Source: Dehalococcoidia bacterium | GTDB lineage: Bacteria > Chloroflexota > Dehalococcoidia > JAUYDP01 | Direction: 5' to 3' | DNA: 8,744 nt | Assembly: GCA_030691805.1 (NCBI GenBank) | Contig: JAUYDP010000120.1 | Location: 1 to 8,744 of the forward strand | In this document: positions 1-4,884 of the stretch, in pieces | How positions within the stretch are numbered: position 1 is the first letter of the stretch | Layout of the letters: each line of letters starts with the position of its first letter | Translations under genes and position numbers: made by a program | The notes under the pieces: model-generated | The model's input: the letters and a program-made list of their open reading frames with translations, nothing else | The model's database searches: none | What the model was told of the DNA's origin: nothing

Positions 1-188
1 AGTAGCGAGGCATGCCTCGCCACTACAGATCCCGCGTGACTGGCCCATTGACGGGTTTTTCAACAAGCTCGGGACGTCCGCCGCTACGGATATTTTGCCC
101 GATAACTACCATTCTGGTGGACAGAGGAGTCCGCCCCTACGTGGATTTACCTCGAAAGGTGCGATGCGGTAGCAGGTAATGTGCCTAC
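1..188. repeat. Direct repeat copy 1 (188 bp, starts at or before window edge)
   Basis: This sequence recurs at 283-470, a constant offset of 282 bp. Positions 1-120 are identical to 283-402; the remaining 68 bp differ at 8 sites, so about 180 of 188 bases match. The unit opens with the perfect 16-bp palindrome GCGAGGCATGCCTCGC (5-20) and contains a 'gtccgcc' phrase followed by 'ctacg', the kind of hairpin-rich dispersed repeat I associate with Chloroflexota genomes. The left boundary is unknown because the window begins here. An open frame across it (179-454) has no recognisable protein features, so I treat the region as non-coding. Confidence 0.9.
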
Positions 189-282
189 CCCAATCCTATG
201 GCGGACAGGGAGAGCCCGTTGATAAACTTGATAAAGTACGGAGCTGTCTTCCCTACCGTGGCCGAGCAGGCGTCGCTCACGC
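189..282. other. 94-bp spacer between repeat copies
   Basis: This unique sequence separates the two 188-bp repeats. It contains a 9-bp tandem near-duplication, TTGATAAAC followed by TTGATAAAG (about 220-237). I see no convincing gene, promoter or RNA structure. It may simply be the rest of a 282-bp tandem unit whose other copy lies to the left of the window. Confidence 0.4.
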
Positions 283-470
283 AGTAGCGAGGCATGCCTC
301 GCCACTACAGATCCCGCGTGACTGGCCCATTGACGGGTTTTTCAACAAGCTCGGGACGTCCGCCGCTACGGATATTTTGCCCGATAACTACCATTCTGGT
401 GGACAGGGACGTCCGCCGCTACGTGGAGCTACCTCGAAAGGTGCGATACGTTAGCAGGTAATGTGCCTAC
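283..470. repeat. Direct repeat copy 2, overlapping the ubiD-family stop codon
   Basis: This is the second copy of the 188-bp unit, with the same 16-bp palindrome (287-302). Two copies of 'gggacgtccgccgctacg' occur within it, at about 353-370 and 406-423. Similarity to copy 1 stops after position 470. The minus-strand UbiD-family gene ends with its TAG at 467-469, so the repeat supplies that stop codon and one base of the last sense codon. It therefore also forms the immediate 3' flank of the gene, where its palindromes could stabilise or terminate the transcript. No T-tract typical of an intrinsic terminator follows. Confidence 0.9.
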
Positions 471-1846
471 ACTAGTAGCTTCTTCACTAGCCGCTCCGCC
501 AGGGCTTTAGCCCTGGGGGGCACGTCTATCTTCTCGAAGCGGCCTTCGGGGTCGTGGGCGGGCCTGGTAGCGTCAATGCCTATCTTGGAGGTGGTGGTCA
601 CGAACGCCTTCTGAATGTCATCATACTTCCCGCCACCGGCCGAGGGGTCCAGGGAGAAACCAGGAAGGCCGTCCCGCATGACTACGTCCCTGGATGGCTG
701 GCAACGCGTAGCTATGGCCCATTCCACCTCCCGCGGATCGTGGAGATCCACGTCAGTATCTACGGCCACGGCCACCTTGATGCTGGGGTTGGATTCCAGC
801 AGAAAGCTCAAGAGCTTCGGCACCTCTTCGTCCGCTTTCTTCTCCACCTGGACCACAGTCATCATCCCCAGGTTCCGCATGGCCGTATGTTTAACGATGG
901 GGAAGCTCTTTTGTAGGTTCTTCAGGTAGTCCAACTCCCAGGACAGGTCCATAAGCACCGACTCCTCGGTGGTCCAGGGCATGAGGGCGTGATAGATGGG
1001 GGCGCGCCGGTGGGTAATGGCCTTGATCTTTCCTACGGGGTTTTCGTATTTGAAGTAGTAGCCATCTGACTCGCCGAACGGCCCCTCGGTATCCCGACGT
1101 CCGGGGATGAGATATCCCTCCAGCACGAACTCGGCCCAGGCGGGCACGTCTACGTCCACCGTCTTGCACTTTACCAGCTCGATTGGGCGTCCGGCCAGGC
1201 CGCCGGCGATATCGAACTTGTCCTCGCCCTCCGGCGCCCGGACGACGCTGGAGAAGAAGGTGATGGGGTCCAGGCCGATAGCTATTGCGAACTCCAGGGG
1301 CTGGCCTTTCTTCTCCGCCCTGGCCCAGATGTGGGAGAGAGGGGGTGTGGCCAGAAATATCCCTATGGTGTTCCGGTCTTTCACCTGAATTCGGTGAAGC
1401 CCCACGCCTCGCATTCCGGTGTCCGGGTCTTTGAAAGTGGTCAGGGCGCAGGTGAAGTAGGGACTCACGTCTTTAGCGTGATGGGTCAGGACCGGTATGG
1501 TGCGGGAGATATTTATTCCCTGCTTGTAGACTACCTCCTGGCAGGGCGCCCGTTTCCGCATCACAGGCTTGATGGGGTTGGACCGCCTGGCCTCGTAGGT
1601 CTCCGCCAGCCGTTCCTCTTTGACCCCCAAGGCCGCTGCCAGCCGCCGCCGCCGGCCCAGCAGGTTTCCTACTACGGGGATTCCATAACCTTTGGACGTG
1701 GAGAACAGAACGGCTTCACCGCTGGACTTGTCTATCTGTTTCAAGACCGCAGGGATCTCGTGGCGGGGCGAGAGAGGCTCGTCCACCTGGACCAGGTCCT
1801 GGTGGGTAACCAAATATCCCAGGAATGTTCGAAGGTCCTTGAACAT
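467..1846 (-). CDS. UbiD-family decarboxylase paralogue with altered metal-site residues
   Basis: The 459-residue product is full length for the UbiD family, whose members are prenylated-FMN-dependent (de)carboxylases acting on aromatic or alpha,beta-unsaturated acids. ATG at 1846 follows TTTTAGGAGGCGAC, a strong ribosome binding site. Hallmarks seen are 'GVGLHRIQ' (147-154), 'AGGLAGRPIELVK' (214-226), 'VPAWAEFVLEG' (234-244), 'EGPFGESDGYY' (254-264), 'AITHR' (276-280) and near the C-terminus 'SKIGIDATRP'. The catalytic E-R-E triad appears intact (R152, E254, E259). However, the positions matching the Mn2+ ligands Asn168, His191 and Glu233 of Aspergillus Fdc1 appear to be Gly147, Pro169 and Lys210. 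It lies 78 bp downstream of the Mrp gene and is probably cotranscribed. No UbiX is in the window and the substrate cannot be inferred. The family call is very secure; true decarboxylase activity is not. Confidence 0.93.
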   Translation of the reverse strand: MFKDLRTFLGYLVTHQDLVQVDEPLSPRHEIPAVLKQIDKSSGEAVLFSTSKGYGIPVVGNLLGRRRRLAAALGVKEERLAETYEARRSNPIKPVMRKRAPCQEVVYKQGINISRTIPVLTHHAKDVSPYFTCALTTFKDPDTGMRGVGLHRIQVKDRNTIGIFLATPPLSHIWARAEKKGQPLEFAIAIGLDPITFFSSVVRAPEGEDKFDIAGGLAGRPIELVKCKTVDVDVPAWAEFVLEGYLIPGRRDTEGPFGESDGYYFKYENPVGKIKAITHRRAPIYHALMPWTTEESVLMDLSWELDYLKNLQKSFPIVKHTAMRNLGMMTVVQVEKKADEEVPKLLSFLLESNPSIKVAVAVDTDVDLHDPREVEWAIATRCQPSRDVVMRDGLPGFSLDPSAGGGKYDDIQKAFVTTTSKIGIDATRPAHDPEGRFEKIDVPPRAKALAERLVKKLLV

Positions 1847-1924
1847 GTCGCCTCCTAAAAAATATGTTTTTTGTGGGCAGATCGGCCCTGACAGGCTTTG
1901 CCAGCAGTTGAGAGTGTTGAACGA

Positions 1925-2845
1925 TTAGTAACCGAGGTTCTGCTCTATCCGGTCAACTACTTTGTTCAACTCAAGGGCTGCCGGGCTGTCGGGGTACTTA
2001 TAGACGAAGGGTTGCCCCTCGTCGGAGGATTCGCTGAGGCGGGGATCCAGGGGAATGCGCCCCAGGAACGGGATGTCCATCTCTTGGGCCAGCTTCTCGC
2101 CTCCTCCTACGCGAAGGATGTCCACCCTTTCACCGCAATTGGGGCAGACATAGCCGCTCATGTTCTCTATAATGCCGAAAACTCGGACTCCCGCCTTTCT
2201 GCACAGGATGGCGGCCTTGCGTGCTACGTTTTGGGAGACCTCCGAGGGGATGGTGACCACTACGGCGCCCGCCAGGTCGGGGACGTATTCCATCAGGTTC
2301 ATGGCATCGGAGCTGGTGCCGGGGGGCATGTCCACCAGGAGGTAGTCCCGCGTGCCATAGTTGACGTGGCAGACGAACTCCTCGGTCGCGCTGCGACGCA
2401 TATCATGGAACCAGGTGAGGACCTCCTGGCTGGAAAGGATTGAGCCCATGGAGACCACTTGGATGCCCATGAACCCCTCTACGGGGATGATGCCGTCGTC
2501 GCCAATCTTGAGCCGGTGCCCGGCCACTCCCAGCATCTTGGGAACCGTGGCGCCGTCAAAATCCTGGTCCAGGATGCTTACTTTGCGGCCCCGCATCGCC
2601 AGCGCCATGGCTATGTTTACGGTTATGATGCTCTTGCCCACGCCGCCTTTGCCTCCGACCACGGCCACCTTGTGCTTGATGCTGGTCAAGGACTCCCGGG
2701 CCTTGGTCATGCGCCGGCGCTGGTATATCTCCAGCTTGGCGGAAGAGCGGCAATCGAAGAACCTCTCACAGTTCTCACAGCGGAGGGTGCAGCTCATATC
2801 CACGTTAATTGCCAGGATCTCCCGTTCGGTGGTGCTATCGCTCAA
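1925..2845 (-). CDS. Mrp/Nbp35-type P-loop ATPase, Fe-S cluster carrier, TTG start
   Basis: This 306-residue cytosolic ATPase belongs to the Mrp/NBP35 family, which carries Fe-S clusters to apoproteins. The deviant Walker A is GGKGGVGKS (64-72), the switch region is DQDFDGATVPKMLG (93-106), Walker B is LLVDMPPGTSSD (169-180), and the 'ENMS..VCPNCGE' signature holds the bridging CPxC cysteines C234 and C237. An N-terminal motif, C19-X3-C23-X2-C26-X5-C32, partly matches the CX2CX5C of eukaryotic Nbp35. The start is TTG (2843-2845), preceded by GGGGAGG five bases upstream. An in-frame stop at 2879-2881 excludes a much longer form, and Met17 would lose only the first residues and no cysteine. It sits between the 72-codon gene and the UbiD paralogue on the same strand, suggesting an operon that may serve an unidentified Fe-S client. 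Confidence 0.95.
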   Translation of the reverse strand: MSDSTTEREILAINVDMSCTLRCENCERFFDCRSSAKLEIYQRRRMTKARESLTSIKHKVAVVGGKGGVGKSIITVNIAMALAMRGRKVSILDQDFDGATVPKMLGVAGHRLKIGDDGIIPVEGFMGIQVVSMGSILSSQEVLTWFHDMRRSATEEFVCHVNYGTRDYLLVDMPPGTSSDAMNLMEYVPDLAGAVVVTIPSEVSQNVARKAAILCRKAGVRVFGIIENMSGYVCPNCGERVDILRVGGGEKLAQEMDIPFLGRIPLDPRLSESSDEGQPFVYKYPDSPAALELNKVVDRIEQNLGY

Positions 2846-2891
2846 TACTACCTCCCCGGCGGCCGCGGCTGGGCCTCCTTATTAAAGCACA

Positions 2892-2925
2892 GGAGCAGTT
2901 AGCCGTATAAAGCGGTAACTGCTCC
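2892..2925 (-). promoter_or_regulatory. Intergenic hairpin between small gene and mrp
   Basis: A perfect 10-bp inverted repeat, GGAGCAGTTA (2892-2901) with TAACTGCTCC (2916-2925), is extended by CCG/CGG (2903-2905 with 2913-2915) past one bulged G, leaving a 7-nt loop. It lies in the 101-bp gap after the 72-codon gene and before mrp. On the minus strand it is followed by 'tgtgctttaata', which has no strong U-tract. It may be a partial terminator or attenuator, or an mRNA-stabilising or processing element that sets different levels for the two genes. Confidence 0.7.
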
Positions 2926-2946
2926 CGTCAGGTCATTACATTGGGT

Positions 2947-3165
2947 TTACTGGACTTCGATCTTGGTGCGCTTCCTGGTCTTGGGCTTTTCCGCCTCCTC
3001 GACACACCGGATGGCCTCGTCCACCAGGCTGCGGACCGCCAGGAGCATCTCCTTCTGAGCCGTATGGATGTGGCCCCGGGTCTCAGCAGGCAGGATGTTC
3101 AACGGGCTGAGCCTGTCTAGTAAATCAAAGAACCGTTCTTTGTCGGCTTCGGCTTCGGCTACCAT
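2947..3165 (-). CDS. Small helical hypothetical protein (72 aa)
   Basis: I do not recognise this family. The 72-residue product is predicted to be almost wholly helical: an acidic N-terminus (MVAEAEADKERFFDLLDRL), a short break at 'SPLNILPAETRG', a long amphipathic helix (about 34-59, 'TAQKEMLLAVRSLVDEAIRC') and a basic tail 'KPKTRKRTKIEVQ'. There is no signal peptide or membrane span. ATG at 3165 is preceded by AGGAGGT with good spacing, and a promoter candidate lies about 30 bp upstream, so I regard it as a real gene. It would be the first gene of a cluster with mrp and the UbiD paralogue. The helix plus basic tail could suit a small accessory or nucleic-acid-associated protein, but that is a guess. 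Confidence 0.75.
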   Translation of the reverse strand: MVAEAEADKERFFDLLDRLSPLNILPAETRGHIHTAQKEMLLAVRSLVDEAIRCVEEAEKPKTRKRTKIEVQ

Positions 3166-3194
3166 GGTGCACCTCCTGCTGTTGCTTCAGCTTA

Positions 3195-3223
3195 ACTTTA
3201 GCATAGGGCTGAGGCCCTGTCAA
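3195..3223 (-). promoter_or_regulatory. Sigma-70-type promoter for the minus-strand cluster
   Basis: Read on the minus strand, TTGACA (3223-3218) is followed after 17 bp by TAAAGT (3200-3195), which is preceded by TGC, an extended -10. Transcription would begin near 3188, about 20 nt before the ATG of the small gene. The spacer contains a partial palindrome, AGGGC-TGAG-GCCCT (3205-3218), which could be an operator. Confidence 0.6.
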
Positions 3224-3231
3224 AGCGACTT

Positions 3232-3316
3232 CCAGAGTCCCAGAGTCTTAACGCAGAGATCGCGGAGAACGCTGAGATAGCCTAATGAATCTCTCCGCGG
3301 TCTCTGCTTGCTCTGG
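3232..3316. repeat. Imperfect palindromic element in divergent gap
   Basis: GCAGAGATCGCGGAGA (3253-3268) pairs with TCTCCGCGGTCTCTGC (3292-3307) at 15 of 16 positions. Outer arms CCAGAG (3232-3237) and CTCTGG (3311-3316) extend the symmetry. The phrase 'taacgcagagatcgcggaga' resembles short repeats that I recall recurring in environmental genomes. It lies between divergent genes and behind both promoters, so it is unlikely to be a terminator; a small mobile or REP-like palindrome is more likely. Confidence 0.65.
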
Positions 3317-3317
3317 T

Positions 3318-3380
3318 ATGAAAATGGGTCCCCAGTGGCACAGGCCTCTCGCCTGGGCCACCGTCAATGAGCATTTTCAT
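3318..3380. repeat. Three-tier palindrome upstream of surE
   Basis: ATGAAAATG (3318-3326) is perfectly inverted as CATTTTCAT (3372-3380). Nested within is GTGGC-ac-AGGC-ctctc-GCCT-gg-GCCAC, giving two further stems. The element lies about 60 bp upstream of the surE -35 box, so it should not be in the surE mRNA. It may be a small palindromic insertion or a protein-binding region. No gene is visible in 3166-3437. Confidence 0.6.
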
Positions 3381-3437
3381 CCCCGGTGGCGTCCCGGCAG
3401 GGGCATGGGGAACTGCGATGAATAACCCCCGTCGCTT

Positions 3438-3466
3438 TTGACTGTATGTGCTCCCAATGCTATCAT
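3438..3466 (+). promoter_or_regulatory. Extended -10 sigma-70 promoter of surE
   Basis: TTGACT (3438-3443), a 17-bp spacer, and TATCAT (3461-3466) preceded by TGC together make a very good vegetative promoter. The expected start point is about 3473, only ~8 nt before the ATG at 3481. That leaves no room for a Shine-Dalgarno sequence, and it rules out the upstream in-frame GTG (3448) and ATG (3457) as starts because they lie inside the promoter. Confidence 0.7.
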
Positions 3467-3480
3467 CCGATACGCGGACT

Positions 3481-4320
3481 ATGCTTATTCTAGTAACCAA
3501 CGACGACGGAATTGAATCGGAGGGGCTGGTCAAGCTTCAATCAGCTCTGACCTCAGTGGGGGAGGTCCTGGTCATCGCTCCCGACCGGGATTGGACTGGC
3601 GCCGGCCATTCCAAGTCCATTCATAAGACCCTGAGGGTTTTTGAGAGGGAGCTGAGCGACGGTAGCCGCGCCTATGCAACAGACGGCACTCCAACGGACT
3701 GCGTGGCCCTGGGGGTGCTGGGCCTAGTGGGAAGGCGTCCGGATGTCGTGGTATCTGGCATCAATAAGGGGCCTAACCTGGGGCACGACATTACCTACTC
3801 CGGGACCGTCGCGGCAGCTATCGAGGCGGCCATCAACGAGGTCCCTGCCATAGCCGTATCTTTGGGGGGCTATGAAAGCTGGCGGTTTGACTTCGCCGCC
3901 GATTTTACCGCCCGTCTGCTTAGGGTGATCATGGCCGGAGACCCCCACCCAGGGGCGCTTTTCAACGTGAATGTGCCAGGCTTACCTGCATCTGAGATCA
4001 AGGGCATAGAGACCACCCGTCTCGGCCAGAGGATCTATCGCGATGTGCTGATGGGCATGGAGGAGCCAGATGCCGGCCGGTGTTATCGAATTACCGGTGA
4101 GATGCCCGACGGCCTGGAAGAGGAGGGCACGGATATCAAAGCCCTGGCCGAAGGAAAGATCTCCATAACGCCAATTCACTTGGACCTGACGCATCACCGT
4201 CTCCTTTCCCAGTTACAGACCTCTGGCCTGGAAGAAGAATTGAACAGAGCACTTTTTGGTGCTACGGCCGCCAACCTGGGGGCACTGGGGTGTGTCTCCC
4301 CGAAAACCCCTGCTTGGTAG
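3481..4320 (+). CDS. surE: SurE 5'/3'-nucleotidase
   Basis: SurE is a divalent-metal nucleoside monophosphate phosphatase (5'/3'-nucleotidase, sometimes also exopolyphosphatase) of the cytosol. The 279-residue product begins MLILVTNDDGI, the family's usual N-terminus, which supports the ATG at 3481 over an open frame extending to GTG 3448. Metal ligands D8 and D9 (NDDG) and N95 (SGINKGPNLG, 92-101) are present, as are 'TDGTPTDC' (67-74) and 'YSGTVAAAIEA'. The usual Ser39 ligand in 'SGAGHS' is Thr39 here, a conservative change. No Shine-Dalgarno sequence precedes the start, consistent with a near-leaderless mRNA. About 19 C-terminal residues (A261-W279) are encoded by DNA resembling the downstream tandem repeats and probably lie outside the conserved fold. 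The gene appears to be transcribed alone. Confidence 0.95.
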   Translation: MLILVTNDDGIESEGLVKLQSALTSVGEVLVIAPDRDWTGAGHSKSIHKTLRVFERELSDGSRAYATDGTPTDCVALGVLGLVGRRPDVVVSGINKGPNLGHDITYSGTVAAAIEAAINEVPAIAVSLGGYESWRFDFAADFTARLLRVIMAGDPHPGALFNVNVPGLPASEIKGIETTRLGQRIYRDVLMGMEEPDAGRCYRITGEMPDGLEEEGTDIKALAEGKISITPIHLDLTHHRLLSQLQTSGLEEELNRALFGATAANLGALGCVSPKTPAW

Positions 4321-4405
4321 CAGCGCCCCGGGCCGGGGGGATAGGGTGAATCCTACCCGAATATGAGGGTGTTGAAAATAGCGCCGCATCCTGGGGGGAT
4401 TGGGG

Positions 4406-4544
4406 CCATAGGCGTTAAAATAAGTGGACTTGTGACGTAGCGCAGAGGCTTGTCCCCTAGGAGGCCGCCGTCGGGGGACAAGCCCCCGACCTACGCCAGA
4501 CGACAGCGGGAGTGGTTCCCGCAGCCTTATTTTAACGCGTATGG
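4406..4544. mobile_element. MITE-like palindromic insertion with 19-bp terminal inverted repeats
   Basis: The ends are inverted repeats of 19 bp matching at 18 positions: CCATAGGCGTTAAAATAAG (4406-4424) and CTTATTTTAACGCGTATGG (4526-4544). The inner 13 bp are perfect. GGATTGGGG occurs immediately on both sides (4397-4405 and 4545-4553), consistent with a 9-bp target duplication; the match can also be read as 11 bp with a slightly shorter element. Removing the element and one duplicate restores a regular 55-bp array unit. Internal stems are GGCTTGTCCCC (4447-4457) with GGGGACAAGCC (4474-4484), the competing hairpin GTCGGGGG-acaag-CCCCCGAC (4470-4490) and GCGGGA-gtggt-TCCCGC (4506-4522). It has no coding capacity and would need a transposase supplied elsewhere. 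Confidence 0.75.
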
Positions 4545-4767
4545 GGATTGGGGCTGAACCCCCGAATTCTTGTAGTGAGTTAAGCGCCGCAGGCCAGGAG
4601 GCTTGGCGTTGTGTCCCCACGAGTTCGCTCGGGTGAGGGCAGCGCCGCAGGGGGGGATTGGGGCTGTACCCCTGAATTCTTGTGGGTGAGCTTAGCGCCG
4701 CGGGGGGGCTTGGGGCTGTACCCCCGAATTCTTGTAGGTGAGTTTAGCGCCGCAGGCCGGGGGGATT

Positions 4768-4790
4768 GGGGGGTGTCCCCCCATATTTTT
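4768..4790 (+). terminator. Terminator-like hairpin at the end of the repeat array
   Basis: GGGGGG-TGT-CCCCCC (4768-4782) is followed directly by 'atattttt', the form of an intrinsic terminator on the plus strand. It is the only array unit with a T-run after its hairpin. It lies about 450 bp after surE and 80 bp before the ArsA gene, so it could insulate arsA from upstream transcription. Confidence 0.5.
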
Positions 4791-4797
4791 ACCCCTG

Positions 4798-4831
4798 TTT
4801 AGGGTGGGGTGGGGCAACAACGGACCCTAAA
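4798..4831 (+). promoter_or_regulatory. Inverted repeat upstream of the ArsA gene
   Basis: TTTAGGGT (4798-4805) is perfectly inverted as ACCCTAAA (4824-4831) around an 18-nt loop. It lies about 40 bp before the arsA start. It could be an operator or part of a 5' untranslated structure; no convincing -35/-10 pair could be fixed near it. Confidence 0.4.
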
Positions 4832-4843
4832 AGGCTCTGTTCT

Positions 4844-4884
4844 GAGAATTATCTATGAGAGTTATCTAAATGAGAGTAATCCTT
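4844..4884 (+). repeat. Short tandem duplication around the ArsA start, with 4-codon uORF
   Basis: ATGAGAGTTATCTAA (4855-4869) abuts ATGAGAGTAATCCTT (4870-4884); 11 of 15 bases match. A third, more decayed copy begins at GAGA 4844. The first copy encodes Met-Arg-Val-Ile then TAA, the same peptide as the N-terminus of the following gene, and its stop touches the real ATG. Translational coupling through this minimal uORF is possible. Confidence 0.65.

Larger units (their letters stand above)
4262..4800. repeat. Degenerate G-rich tandem repeat array, 52-58 bp period
   Basis: Units start with 'agcgccgc' at 4322, 4380, 4583, 4641, 4694 and 4746; a more decayed unit lies at about 4262-4320 inside the end of surE. 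The core reads roughly GGGGATTGGGGCTGTACCCC followed by 'cgaattcttgtaggtgagttt'. The 4380 unit is split by a 139-bp insertion, and without it that unit is 55 bp. Each unit can form a short G/C hairpin. Open frames on both strands here (for example 4611-4802) only translate the repeat and I do not call them genes. This accounts for the whole gene-free stretch between surE and the ArsA gene apart from 4801-4869. Confidence 0.85.

Noticed and set aside
179..454. Plus-strand open frame of 91 codons
   Set aside because: It lies across the spacer and repeat copy 2, has no ribosome binding site that I can see and no protein-like features; it is repeat DNA.
1847..1924. Possible terminator between mrp and the UbiD-family gene
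   Set aside because: A T-run is present on the minus strand but no stable hairpin directly precedes it; the gap looks like read-through sequence with a ribosome binding site.
1331..2902. Long plus-strand open frames (for example 1331-1858, 1898-2443, 2361-2885)
   Set aside because: They are antisense to the well-supported UbiD-family and Mrp genes and show composition typical of shadow frames.
3448..3480. Longer SurE start at GTG 3448 or ATG 3457
   Set aside because: These codons fall inside the predicted promoter and would add residues before the canonical family N-terminus.
4322..4800. Possible CRISPR array
   Set aside because: The 52-58 bp units are contiguous and similar over their whole length, with no unique spacers between constant repeats.
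4213..4802. Open frames 4213-4620 (-) and 4611-4802 (+)
   Set aside because: They translate the tandem repeat array and the MITE-like insertion; the apparent peptide repeats come from the DNA repeats.
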